From Bacillota bacterium (GTDB lineage Bacteria > Bacillota > Clostridia > Ch29): a stretch of DNA of 38,136 nt. The stretch lies in contig JAQUCT010000011.1 of the NCBI GenBank assembly GCA_028686075.1, positions 1 to 38,136 on the forward strand. The letters run 5' to 3'. The first letter of the stretch is position 1. Each line of letters begins with the position of its first letter. Under the pieces are notes generated by a model. The model ran no database searches, was not told the DNA's origin, and saw nothing but the letters and a program-made list of their open reading frames with translations. This document shows, piece by piece, positions 1 through 8,526 of this stretch. Both the position numbers and the translations under genes were made by a program.

Positions 1-111
1 AAGGTTGCTCCATTGCCCCCATATTATTCAAGCATTACAAAGTATATCCATGAAGCTTCTATTATGTTAAACGGAATCCTAAGAATAAGTGAGGTATTTA
101 GAGATAATTAA
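1..111 (+). other. Possible C-terminal tail of an upstream gene
   Basis: Frame 1 is open from the window edge to a TAA at 109-111, giving a 36-residue tail ending in SEVFRDN. I recognise no domain. It may be the end of a real gene outside the window or chance; the neighbouring SLH relic overlaps its last bases in another frame. Confidence 0.2.
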
Positions 112-233
112 AGATTATAGAGGAAGGCTTGATAGTGGGCAGCGACGATAAGCTAAATCCCCTGGGCAATACCACAAGGGCGGAAGCCGCCGTATTCCTG
201 TACAGGATATATGACAAGTACACCGGCTTCTAG
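108..233 (+). pseudogene. SLH (S-layer homology) domain relic
   Basis: One frame reads IIEEGLIVGSDDKLNPLG, then TRAEAAVFLYRIYDKYTGF and a TAG stop. The G(x)nP...TRAEAA pattern is the hallmark of the C-terminal half of an SLH repeat, which anchors surface proteins to cell-wall polymers. The frame is closed upstream by TAA at 105-107 and there is no start codon, so only the last about 40 codons of a surface-protein gene survive. A frameshift close to the edge of the window could also explain it. A hairpin terminator follows. Confidence 0.6.
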
Positions 234-261
234 ATTATCAGCCGACGTGAGCATTGACTAT

Positions 262-291
262 AAGCCACAAGGTCACCGTACCTTGTGGCTT
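262..291 (+). terminator. Hairpin terminator
   Basis: A perfect 12-bp inverted repeat (AAGCCACAAGGT / ACCTTGTGGCTT) encloses a 6-nt loop. The tail is only mildly T-rich. It separates the SLH relic from the blaI-type promoter and could act in both directions. Confidence 0.6.
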
Positions 292-323
292 ATTCAAATG
301 CGGGAATCCTGTGTTTTTATTCC

Positions 324-378
324 TTGACAATTGGGTCTACAGCCTGTAAACTATATGTGGATTGGTCTATATTATGTA
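324..378 (+). promoter_or_regulatory. Promoter with two BlaI/MecI-type operators
   Basis: TTGACA (324-329), a 17-nt spacer and TAAACT (347-352) form a promoter for the downstream regulator pair. Two related dyads overlap it: TACAgccTGTA at 338-348 and TATAttaTGTA at 368-378. Both sit in a longer TCTAYA-N3-TGTA context. The TACA/TGTA half-sites match what is known for BlaI/MecI operators. Their position between -35 and the ribosome site fits autorepression. Confidence 0.65.
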
Positions 379-398
379 GACTACGAGGAGGAGTATGA

Positions 399-770
399 AT
401 GAAAGGATATAAACTTACCGATACCGAAGCAAAATTTGCAGATATTATTTGGGCTAACGGGCCTATCCCGTCGGGGGATCTGGTAAAGCTGTGCGAGGTG
501 GAGCTGGACTGGAAAAAATCCACTACCTATACCATGCTAAAACGGCTCGAGAACAAAGGGTTCTTTAAAAACAGAAATAGCGTGGTATCGGCCCTGGTAA
601 AAAAGGATGAATTTTATGCCGGGCAAAGCAAACAGTTTGTGGAGGAAACCTTTGACGGTTCGCTGCCCAGATTTTTAGCCGCATTCACAAGAAGTAAAAG
701 GTTAAGCGATAGGGAAATTGATGAGCTGCAAAGGCTGATCGATGAGCACAGGGGGGATAGCAATGGATAA
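399..770 (+). CDS. BlaI/MecI-family winged-helix repressor
   Basis: A 123-aa protein of the Penicillinase_R family (usual length about 120-130). The N-terminal half is the winged helix: LTDTEAKFADIIWANGPIPS, then a recognition-helix region ending KKSTTYTMLKRLENKG, typical of BlaI/MecI/CopY repressors. The C-terminal helices serve dimerisation in the family. The start has GAGGAGGAG five bases upstream. The stop overlaps the start of the M56 peptidase gene, the usual repressor-sensor arrangement. In this family the membrane peptidase cleaves the repressor to relieve repression. It probably represses its own operon through the two dyads upstream. The inducer is unknown, and no beta-lactamase or PBP2a gene is present. 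Confidence 0.85.
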   Translation: MKGYKLTDTEAKFADIIWANGPIPSGDLVKLCEVELDWKKSTTYTMLKRLENKGFFKNRNSVVSALVKKDEFYAGQSKQFVEETFDGSLPRFLAAFTRSKRLSDREIDELQRLIDEHRGDSNG

Positions 771-2820
771 ATTGTTTTTGCAAATTCTGAATATGAGCAT
801 TACTTCTTGTTACGTTATTTTGTTTGTTATGGTAGCCAGGCTGCTGCTTAAAAAAGCACCAAAAGTTTTTGCATATGCGCTTTGGTTTGTGGTACTGTTC
901 AGGCTTATAGTTCCCTTCTCCTTTGAAAGTGTATTTAGCTTGGTACCCGTTAACACACAAACGGTACCCGTTGATATTATGTATTCACAGACACCGCAAA
1001 TACAAAGCGGTATTGCGGTAATAGACAAAGCCGCAAATAATTCCTTGCCTGCACCGGCCATTGGCGCCAGTGTAAACCCTATGCAGCTATGGATTACTTT
1101 GGGCAGGACAATATGGCTGTTTGGTATAGCAGTATTATTTTGTTACAGCCTTTTTACAGCCGTAAAGTTATATCTTAAATTAAAATCTGCAAAACCAATT
1201 TTTGACAATATATATCAAATGGACGGCATTAAAACGCCCTTTATTTTTGGTTTAATAAAGCCTAAGATTTATCTTCCGGCAGGCCTTTCTGAAAGTGAAA
1301 GGGACTATATAATTAAGCACGAACAAATCCATATTAAAAGGTTCGATCATATTATAAAAATATTTGCCTTTTTAGTCGTATGTATTCATTGGTTTAATCC
1401 GCTTGTCTGGGCAGCTTACTTCCTTATGGGCGAGGATATGGAGCTATCCTGTGATGAAAGCGTTATTAAAAAGATGGGCAGTGCGATAAAAAAGGACTAT
1501 TCGACCTCCCTTCTGTCGCTGTCTACGGGCAGACGAATCATAGGCGGTTGTCCCCTTGCCTTTGGCGAGAATAATACAAAGGGACGCATTATTAATATAT
1601 TAAACTACAAAAAGCCGGCTTTTTGGGTTGTTGTTGTGGCAATTGTGGTGATGGTTGCGGTATTCATTGGTCTTATGAGCAATCCTCAAAAAGAACAATT
1701 AACAGTGGAGGATTATGCTAATAAGTTCATTGAGGAAACAATCGCGGCTTACGACACCGGCGATTACTATTTTGAAATTGTTGAGACTAAAATTACAAAG
1801 CTTGAAAAAATAGCATCCTTAGATGGAATGCTTCCATCCACATTAGAGATTTGGAGCCTTGAATATCGCCTGAAGCCTGATGATATTAGCAAGGTTGTGT
1901 TGGCAGGGGGTATGAATGAAATTGACGGTTGGATTACCGAAGAGGCTAGTATGGGAAAGCCGGTGTTGGTTTTTTCCTATGAAGATGCCGTTCCGCAGTA
2001 TTTAGGCACTATCTGGAGTGGTGAAGCAGACTTTTCCACGCCGGCAGGCAAAGAAATAGCACTGCGCATGTTCCTTGAAGGAGAGGGACTTCTGCCCAAA
2101 GAAACCTATAGCGGAAATCATGTTGTAGTGAAATTCCCCTTATCAACGGGAGAAACCTGCCAATTGTTTTTATCCCAGCCGGTTGTTCAAGGAGATTTAG
2201 GAATATGGTGTGTAGAGCGCTGGATGGACGGAAATGGCAATATGTATTATGATACACCGAAGACCGACGGTTTGATCGAAGATTATTATAAGGATTTACA
2301 AGATGAAGTGGATGAGGGACATAAACCATGGCTCATTGATCCGCTGCAGGTCGCTATGGATTATATAAATAACGGCCTGGGACAGTACGTATCTCTTAAT
2401 GAACTTGTTCCTAAGTATTCGGCTTCGGCAGAGGATTTTTTGGAAACGCCGGAAAGCCATTATATAGGGTTTATTTCAGACTTTGAAACCGATGAGTACT
2501 CTAAACCCTCATTTGATTTATACCCGATTGAATGGTTGACCCTTGATGATACAGAAAGGTTAAAGGAGCTTAACATAGACCCTGACGACCTGCCAAATGG
2601 GTTCTATATACACAAACCCCATGACTACCCCATGTTTCATCAAGTAACGGAAAATACTCAATACAACATAATCGATTGGGGTATGGAAATAACCCATAAA
2701 TCCGTAACCTTAGAGGAGTTTCTCGAACACCTTGAGCAATATTCGGACTTTGTGCCACCGTTTAGAATAGTAACAAAGGATGGATATGTACAGAGCATCA
2801 CAGAACAATACATCCCATAG
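763..2820 (+). CDS. BlaR1/MecR1-type M56 membrane metallopeptidase with unknown sensor domain
   Basis: 685 aa from the ATG at 763, which overlaps the blaI-type stop and follows AGGGGGG. An in-frame ATG at 742 is less likely. N-terminal membrane segments lead to the zinc site HEQIH (about residues 186-190) with the downstream acidic motif EDMELSCDE (about 224-232), diagnostic of peptidase family M56. A further membrane helix lies at about 284-306. The remaining roughly 380 residues should be outside the cell. In BlaR1/MecR1 this part is a penicillin-binding domain, but I do not see an STxK then SxN/KTG series here, so the signal may not be a beta-lactam. The protein should cleave the partner repressor when its sensor domain binds ligand. 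Confidence 0.8.
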   Translation: MDKLFLQILNMSITSCYVILFVMVARLLLKKAPKVFAYALWFVVLFRLIVPFSFESVFSLVPVNTQTVPVDIMYSQTPQIQSGIAVIDKAANNSLPAPAIGASVNPMQLWITLGRTIWLFGIAVLFCYSLFTAVKLYLKLKSAKPIFDNIYQMDGIKTPFIFGLIKPKIYLPAGLSESERDYIIKHEQIHIKRFDHIIKIFAFLVVCIHWFNPLVWAAYFLMGEDMELSCDESVIKKMGSAIKKDYSTSLLSLSTGRRIIGGCPLAFGENNTKGRIINILNYKKPAFWVVVVAIVVMVAVFIGLMSNPQKEQLTVEDYANKFIEETIAAYDTGDYYFEIVETKITKLEKIASLDGMLPSTLEIWSLEYRLKPDDISKVVLAGGMNEIDGWITEEASMGKPVLVFSYEDAVPQYLGTIWSGEADFSTPAGKEIALRMFLEGEGLLPKETYSGNHVVVKFPLSTGETCQLFLSQPVVQGDLGIWCVERWMDGNGNMYYDTPKTDGLIEDYYKDLQDEVDEGHKPWLIDPLQVAMDYINNGLGQYVSLNELVPKYSASAEDFLETPESHYIGFISDFETDEYSKPSFDLYPIEWLTLDDTERLKELNIDPDDLPNGFYIHKPHDYPMFHQVTENTQYNIIDWGMEITHKSVTLEEFLEHLEQYSDFVPPFRIVTKDGYVQSITEQYIP

Positions 2821-2898
2821 TATGTCATGGGGACGGGGGTGGTGTCACATAGGTACGCATAGAAACACGTCCAATATTTTACAGCCGGCTAATGCAGT
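2821..2898. repeat. Short GGGGACGG-type repeat fragment
   Basis: Just after the M56 gene stop, 2826-2848 reads TGGGGACGGGGGTGGTGTCAC. It resembles the GGGACGGTT / GTCAC modules found at 3574-3602, 6191-6257, 14227-14251 and 34981-35033. No gene is visible in this stretch. Confidence 0.4.
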
Positions 2899-3264
2899 TT
2901 ACAAGCTGTATCGGGGGCTTTGTTTATCCAGCAACTGTCCAACCTGGATTACGATACACCGATAGTATCGTCCATCCAGTCTGTCCTTTATCCTGTTTAT
3001 GGCGTTTTGCACGTCTATGGCGCCCCGGGACCCATCGGTGCTTACCTTGGCGGACAGGATGGCGGAATACTCGTCCTGTACCGTGCCGCTGTAGGCAAGC
3101 CCTGTCACCATATCTTCTCTTTTTACCGCGACAACCTCCACCGGAACCGGCCTTTCGGCCTGGGCTTCTTCCATCCCCGCTCCTTCACGGGACAGCCCTA
3201 TGCCCGCCGCAAATATTAGAAATATTACTATTGCCGGGTCTGCCCATGCCGCACCTTCCTTTGC
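2899..3264 (-). pseudogene. Decayed RND/ABC efflux periplasmic adaptor (membrane fusion protein)
   Basis: The minus-strand frame opens with a hydrophobic segment (AIVIFLIFAAGIGLS), then PVPVEVVAVKREDMVTGLAY and SGTVQDEYSAILSAKVS. This is the classic N-terminal beta-barrel and hairpin entry of HlyD/AcrA-type adaptors, which normally run to about 350-450 aa. After the AKVS motif the match is lost, and the frame ends about 45 codons later with unrelated residues. The N-terminal Met codon is also missing: the frame opens at 3264 after a stop. The gene is therefore broken at both ends, yet its promoter and operator remain just upstream. Confidence 0.6.
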
Positions 3265-3272
3265 GTTTTAAT

Positions 3273-3330
3273 GTAAGTGCTTACTAACATCACATGGACT
3301 AATATACAATCCTGTGGCTTAGGCTGTCAA
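3273..3330 (-). promoter_or_regulatory. Promoter plus TetR-type operator for the decayed adaptor gene
   Basis: Reading the minus strand, TTGACA (3330-3325), an 18-nt spacer and TATATT (3306-3301) form a good sigma-A-type promoter. Immediately downstream is the dyad GTAAG-CA-CTTAC (3273-3284) inside TTAGTAAGCACTTAC. That form is widespread in front of efflux-pump operons controlled by TetR-family repressors in Firmicutes. No tetR gene is present in the window. Confidence 0.6.
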
Positions 3331-3735
3331 GGGGAAAACTTGTGACAGGGGGTATGCCGGGGGAACGGAGCTGCTGGCACATTTGTTAACATAAAATCCG
3401 ATGTATGCCGGCGGGATGGGGAGTAGAACGGGATTGTCAGGGTCGATAAGGGCGTGCTGGAGAGCTGGGAGCGGGATGGGTACGTTAGTGGTATGCTGAA
3501 AGGCCGGAGGCAGGACGGGCCGAGGATGGGGGACGGGGTTGTTGTCACGCAGGGAAAAGGATTGATACGATCCGTGTCACAAGGAACCGTCCCCTGTCAC
3601 ACAAGGTACCTGCCCCCGTATCTGATGTTAACCGCATAATATGAAAACCGGTTTCAAGGGGTGTTTGAACAAGTATGGAAAAGGGGTTGTACCTCTGATA
3701 AAATAGTTTCTTTTCTTTTGCAGCAAAAAGAGAGA
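3331..3735. other. Intergenic region without a recognisable gene; contains a dispersed repeat
   Basis: About 400 bases of unusually G-rich plus strand carry only short frames with no recognisable protein. At 3574-3602 lies a GTGTCAC...GTCACAC module around the core AAGGAACCGTCCCC, followed by a GGTACC-containing copy. These belong to the dispersed GGGACGGTTC family. The rest may be degraded coding DNA, but I cannot assign it. Confidence 0.4.
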
Positions 3736-3740
3736 AAAAT

Positions 3741-3779
3741 AGCCCGTAACCTTTGCGATTAAAGGATTACAGGGCTTTT
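3741..3779 (-). terminator. Terminator downstream of the transposase relic
   Basis: On the minus strand, AAAGCCCTGTAATCCTTT and AAAGGTTACGGGCT pair around a short loop and are followed by ATTTTT. It lies about 30 bases beyond the transposase stop. Confidence 0.6.
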
Positions 3780-3807
3780 CATTTTGTCAAAAAGTTGTAG
3801 TGTATTT

Positions 3808-5270
3808 TTATTTTTTGGTATCGGCTAAAACTTTTTTAATCTCTCCAAGGCTTCGTATTCTTTTAGAGAAATCAATACCAAATTCTTTCCCAATGTCACT
3901 TAATACATCATCATAATAATCAAAAATATAATAATTCATCTTCAAGTGTGTGCATTCAGACTTTTTCAGGCTTTCAAGCAATTGTGGGATATTGTAACGA
4001 TATTCTATTTTCATTTCCAAGATTCTGGCGATGACAATTGCCACAAAACAAGTGAGAAAATGTGCCTGAATATGGTCTTCTTTTGAAACATATACTGGAC
4101 GTGCTTCCAGGTCGCTTTTCGTAACCCTGAAGGATTCCTCTGTTTTCCACAGCCCTCTGTATATATCGATAATATTATCTGCACTTTCTTCATATTCACT
4201 TGTAACAATTGCATAGTAGCCATCAAGAGCTTCTTCTTCTTTTAATTTTTCTAAATCAAGCACCAGTGCTTTTGAAGTATTTAAAATCTCACCGGTTTCC
4301 TTGTCAAAGTCAATATTCTTAATGTAACCTGCCGCACCGTGGGAAGTAGCCCTCGTATATTTACCGGGGTTAGCGATAAGGTCCTGTGCTTTTGCAATAA
4401 CAGCGGCACGTTCAGCTTTTGCTTTCTTATCATATTTTTCGCTGTAAAATATAACTTGCTTTTCATGCACAGTTTTCACTATCTTTTTGCCAGTCGTAGA
4501 AGTCACCTGAATGGTTCTCGGGTAAAGACGGGATTTTCTTTTGTATTCCTTTCCGAGCCACTCATATCCGGTATCGTTTAGAACCCATTTTTTTAACTCT
4601 TTATTAGCTCCGCGTACCGACAAGCTAAACACATAACCATCTTTGGCAGATAAAGTATACCAGATATTGTCTCCTGTGGTCATTCCTTTGTCTGAAACCA
4701 CCACTACCTTTCCCAGATTATATTCTTTCTTAATGCGTGAAAGATTGGGACGATAGGCAGATAGTCATTAGTGTTACCTGGGAATAACTGATATGTAATT
4801 GGGATACCCTTGTTATCTATGAATAGTCCCATTTGTACAATCGGGTTTGGCTTGTGTTTCTTGGATGGACCTTTCTTTCTGAAACCATCTGTTTTATCTG
4901 TTTCAAAATAGTAGTTGGTTACATCGTAATAAACAAGGCTGCTATCACGTCCGTAACGTTGTTTTATTCTGTCGTTGAGCCATAACTGGAGATTACTGCT
5001 TTGCTTGTTAAGGAAGGATAGGCAGCGATAAACATTGTCAAGGGTATAGTTAGTTTTCTCAAAGTAGCGTTCTTTGCCTTCAAAAGCTTTCTTTTTAGAA
5101 GCAGGTGCAAGCAATCTTGAGAACACAAGCAGCTTCATAATGTTGTTGGTGTTAAAGTCCAGTTTTGTGCTTCCTTGCCGACTGGTAAGGAACTTATTAA
5201 TTTCTAGTTCGTGATAAATGGCACTGATAACGGAATACCCAAAATTTTTGCGGTATGCATAAATTTTGAG
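3808..5270 (-). mobile_element. Truncated, frameshifted IS1634-family (IS4-type DDE) transposase
   Basis: Two minus-strand frames join into one transposase. The upstream part (to about 4704) has FGYSVISAIYHELEINKFL, MKLLVFSRLLAPASKKK, then VYYDVTNYYFET with the first catalytic Asp and FPGNTNDY. The downstream part has VVVSDKGMTTGDN (second Asp) and DIYRGLWKTEESFRVTKSDL (Y-(2)-R-(3)-E-(6)-K signature of IS4-like enzymes). Near 4720-4740 the homologous frame switches by one base, from LPIVPIF to SRIKKEYNLGKVVVVSDKG. Upstream of about 5270 the family's N-terminal roughly 100 residues are absent. The copy is thus broken by a frameshift and a 5' truncation. I could not identify terminal inverted repeats. 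Confidence 0.8.
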
Positions 5271-5282
5271 ATAAAAAAATGC

Positions 5283-5311
5283 TGGACAACGGGGGAAAGG
5301 GATGATATCAT
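5283..5311 (+). promoter_or_regulatory. Promoter of the pyr operon
   Basis: TGGACA (5283-5288), a 17-nt spacer and TATCAT (5306-5311) each differ by one base from consensus. Transcription would start near 5318, just before the PyrR-binding leader. The promoter begins almost directly at the edge of the transposase relic. Confidence 0.6.
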
Positions 5312-5325
5312 AAATTTAATAAGCA

Positions 5326-5433
5326 GTTTCCTTTAAGTTGGTACGGTGATACCGGCAAGGAATGAGATAGGGGACTAATGGATGTCGTTTGTTCGAGAAC
5401 CAGCTCCTTGCCGGTACCGGGGGAGTTTTTTTA
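5326..5433 (+). promoter_or_regulatory. PyrR-responsive transcription attenuator before pyrR
   Basis: The PyrR-binding hairpin is TTCCTTTAAGTTGGTACGG followed by TGATACCGGCAAGGAA (5328-5362). ACCGGCAAGGA (5351-5361) is exactly complementary to TCCTTGCCGGT (5405-5415), which forms the antiterminator. The same downstream segment instead forms a terminator with GGGGGAG followed by seven T (about 5404-5433). With UMP, PyrR stabilises the first hairpin, frees the terminator and stops transcription. The three mutually exclusive helices are directly visible. Confidence 0.85.
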
Positions 5434-5439
5434 TTATAA

Positions 5440-5994
<555 letters not shown>

Positions 5995-6027
5995 CATTCC
6001 CATAGCTAAAGTAATGAGATTTTCGAG

Positions 6028-6187
6028 TAAGTCCTTTAATTTGGTCCGGTGAGGCTAAGAAGGGGGAATTATAATGCCGATTGCAAACCTTTGGTTCTGC
6101 TTTGACGGCGAAAAATTTGGATACGGATAAAGGAGCAGCATAGTGCATGCCTTTGAAAAAAGAGGTGTGGGCTACTGCTCTTTTTGT
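6028..6187 (+). promoter_or_regulatory. Second PyrR attenuator, between pyrR and pyrB
   Basis: AGTCCTTTAATTTGG then TCCGGTGAGGCTAAGAAGG (6029-6062) carries the conserved PyrR-loop bases (TCCGGTGAGGCT) in a CCTT/AAGG stem. Further on, GAGCAGCATAG (6133-6143) pairs with CTACTGCTC (6172-6180) and is followed by TTTTT, a rho-independent terminator. I could not trace the antiterminator pairing as cleanly as in the first attenuator. Confidence 0.75.
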
Positions 6188-6190
6188 TTG

Positions 6191-6257
6191 GTCAAACAAA
6201 GGGACAGGTACCTTGTTTGACGTATGGGGGGAGGAATCCAGAAGAACCGTCCCCCTG
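6191..6257. repeat. Dispersed palindromic repeat inside the pyrB leader
   Basis: GTCAAACAA (6191-6199) and TTGTTTGAC (6213-6221) form perfect 9-bp arms around GGGACAGGTACC. A second module AGAACCGTCCCCCTGG follows at 6243-6258. It belongs to the GGGACGGTTC family, here placed between the attenuator terminator and the pyrB ribosome site. Confidence 0.6.
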
Positions 6258-6282
6258 GTTTTCAAAAAGTGGAGGTGAGTGA

Positions 6283-7203
6283 ATGAGGATAAAAAATCTT
6301 TTGGGGATAAGAGACTTAAGCAATGAGGATATACTGCAGATACTTGATACAGCAGTCCTTATGAAACCCATAATGGAAACAAAGAATAAAAGAACCACCT
6401 ATCTTATGGGAAAGATTTTGGTTACATTGTTTTACGAGAACAGCACCCGCACCAGGGTTTCCTTCGAACTGGCGGCAAAATACCTGGGTGCCACCACCAC
6501 CAATATTTCCTCATCCGCCAGCAGCGTGATGAAGGGAGAGACCCTTATTGATACCGCGAGGACTCTGCAGGCCATGGGGGTTGACATAGTGGTTATGCGG
6601 CACCCGATGACGGCGGCTCATCGTTTGCTGGCCAATCACCTTAACGCCGTCGTGATAAACGCCGGTGACGGGATAAACGAGCATCCAACCCAGGCACTTT
6701 TGGACATGTTTACCATAAGGGAGAAGAAGGGTACACTAAAAGGGCTTAAGGTGGTAATTGCCGGGGATATACTGCACTCAAGGGTGGCCCGCAGCAATAT
6801 ATGGGGCCTTACAAAGCTGGGTGCCCGCGTAGTGCTGGCGGGGCCCGCAACCCTAATACCAAAGGGAATAGAAAAAATGGGGGTTGAGGTTTACCACGAT
6901 ATAAAAAAGGCGGCTGTGGATGCCGATGTAATAATGGGGCTTAGGATACAGCTGGAGCGGCAAAAGAGCGGCTTGTTTCCATCGCTACGGGAATACAATA
7001 TGCTGTTTGGGATAGACGAGTACGTTTTGGAAGCTGCCAGGGAAGACGTGTTAATAATGCATCCCGGGCCTACAAACCGGGGAGTGGAGATGTCAAGCGA
7101 AATAATAGACAGCGATAACTCGGCTATAGAGGAGCAGGTTGCAAACGGGGTGGCGGTAAGGATGGCCATACTGTACATGCTTACAAGGGAGGGAGTCTCC
7201 TGA
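6283..7203 (+). CDS. pyrB: Aspartate carbamoyltransferase catalytic subunit
   Basis: 306 aa, the usual catalytic-chain length. It joins carbamoyl phosphate and aspartate to N-carbamoylaspartate, the first committed step of pyrimidine synthesis. The carbamoyl-phosphate motif STRTR is at 54-58 inside FYENSTRTRVSFELAAKYLG; HPTQALLDMF (about 134-143) and the late HPGPTNRG motif are intact. GGAGG lies upstream of the ATG, and the stop shares one base with pyrC. No pyrI regulatory subunit is present, as is usual in Firmicutes. Confidence 0.97.
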   Translation: MRIKNLLGIRDLSNEDILQILDTAVLMKPIMETKNKRTTYLMGKILVTLFYENSTRTRVSFELAAKYLGATTTNISSSASSVMKGETLIDTARTLQAMGVDIVVMRHPMTAAHRLLANHLNAVVINAGDGINEHPTQALLDMFTIREKKGTLKGLKVVIAGDILHSRVARSNIWGLTKLGARVVLAGPATLIPKGIEKMGVEVYHDIKKAAVDADVIMGLRIQLERQKSGLFPSLREYNMLFGIDEYVLEAAREDVLIMHPGPTNRGVEMSSEIIDSDNSAIEEQVANGVAVRMAILYMLTREGVS

Positions 7204-8474
7204 TGGACAGGATACTGATAAAAGGCGGAAGGTTAATAGACCCGGCAAGCGATACCGATGCCGTGAAGGATATACTGGTTGAGGGCAGCAGGATAGTGCA
7301 GACAGGTAGCGGTTTGAACGCCGGCGATGCCACATTGATAAACGCCGAGGGTATGCTTATTTTTCCGGGCCTTATAGACATGCACGTACATCTCCGAGAA
7401 CCGGGCTTTGAACACAAGGAGACAATAGAAAGCGGTACCGGAAGTGCCGCAGTGGGAGGTTTTACCACCATAGCGTGCATGCCCAATACTAACCCGGTTA
7501 TAGACAGCCCCGCCATGGTGGAGTACATTTACCTTAAGGCGGAGAAGGAAGGCCGTGTGAAGGTTAAACCGATAGCGGCCATAACGAAGGGCCAAAGGGG
7601 CGAGGAACTCTCCCCCATAGGAGAACTGGTCCGGTACGGTGCAGCGGCCTTTTCGGACGACGGGCACCCGGTATCAGGCAGCAACCTTATGAGGCGGGCA
7701 ATGGAGTACGCCTCTATGTGGGACGCCCTTATAATATCCCACTGCGAGGACCTGGAGCTAAGCCGGGACGGGGTTATGAACGAAGGGGATATGTCCACCA
7801 TGCTGGGGATGAGGGGTATCCCGTCGGTGGCGGAGGAGACAATGGTTGCCCGGGAGATAGCTCTTTCACGATATACAGGATGCAGGGTTCATATAGCCCA
7901 TATAAGCACCAAAGCGTCGGTGGAGATGGTAAGACTGGCCAAGGCGGAAGGGGTTAGGATTAGTGCCGAAGCCACGCCCCACCATTTTTCCCTTACCGAC
8001 AGCGCGGTGGATGGGTACAGCTCCATGACCAAGGTTAACCCGCCCTTAAGAAGTGAGGAGGACGTGGAGGAGGTAATAAGAGGTCTTAAAGACGGTACCA
8101 TTGATGCAATAGCAACCGACCACGCTCCCCACCACAGGGACGATAAGGAAGTGGAATACACTGCTGCGGCCTTCGGCATATCCGGCCTTGAGACCGCGGT
8201 GCCGCTGGCGGTAACGCACCTGCTACGGCCGGGCATTCTGACACCGTTGCAGATGGCTGAGCGAATGAGCCTTGCTCCGTCAAAGTTGCTTAAACTGGAC
8301 GCAGGGTATATAGCCGAAGGAGGACCGGCGGATATTACCATAATAGACCCGGAGGCTGAGATAACTGTGGATGCTGCTAAATTTGTTTCAAAGGGAAAGA
8401 ACTCCCCCTTTGACGGAATGAAACTCTGGGGCAGGGTAGTGCATACTATTGTGGAGGGCCGGATGACACGTTAA
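7203..8474 (+). CDS. pyrC: Dihydroorotase, type I
   Basis: 423 aa, matching the long (class I) dihydroorotase of Gram-positive bacteria. It closes N-carbamoylaspartate to dihydroorotate. The zinc motif DMHVHLREP starts at residue 59 (His61, His63), followed by the substrate loop CMPNTNPV, HISTKASVEMVRLA and the late metal Asp in DAIATDHAPHH. The ATG overlaps the pyrB stop. The last codons (ATGACACGT TAA) lie inside a dispersed repeat also found at 32253-32298, so the protein's C-terminus appears to be set by that repeat. Confidence 0.96.
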   Translation: MDRILIKGGRLIDPASDTDAVKDILVEGSRIVQTGSGLNAGDATLINAEGMLIFPGLIDMHVHLREPGFEHKETIESGTGSAAVGGFTTIACMPNTNPVIDSPAMVEYIYLKAEKEGRVKVKPIAAITKGQRGEELSPIGELVRYGAAAFSDDGHPVSGSNLMRRAMEYASMWDALIISHCEDLELSRDGVMNEGDMSTMLGMRGIPSVAEETMVAREIALSRYTGCRVHIAHISTKASVEMVRLAKAEGVRISAEATPHHFSLTDSAVDGYSSMTKVNPPLRSEEDVEEVIRGLKDGTIDAIATDHAPHHRDDKEVEYTAAAFGISGLETAVPLAVTHLLRPGILTPLQMAERMSLAPSKLLKLDAGYIAEGGPADITIIDPEAEITVDAAKFVSKGKNSPFDGMKLWGRVVHTIVEGRMTR

Positions 8475-8506
8475 GGGATATAAAGTTTTAAGTGCGTTAT
8501 ATATAG
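8461..8506 (+). repeat. 46-bp dispersed repeat spanning the pyrC stop
   Basis: By eye it matches 32253-32298 at 39 of 46 positions without gaps (GGATGACACGTTA...CGTTATATATAG). It supplies the pyrC stop codon and ends just before the pyrF ribosome site. Partial inverted copies are seen near 11866-11893 and 13148-13177. Confidence 0.7.
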
Positions 8507-8526
8507 GAAGGAAGGTGGCGGCTTAT

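Noticed and set aside
742-765. Earlier start for the M56 peptidase at 742
   Set aside because: ATG 763 has a purine-rich ribosome site at the right distance and overlaps the repressor stop, the usual coupling; 742 has neither.
3454-3639. 61-codon plus-strand frame in the G-rich spacer
   Set aside because: No ribosome site or family motif, and it runs through a dispersed repeat.
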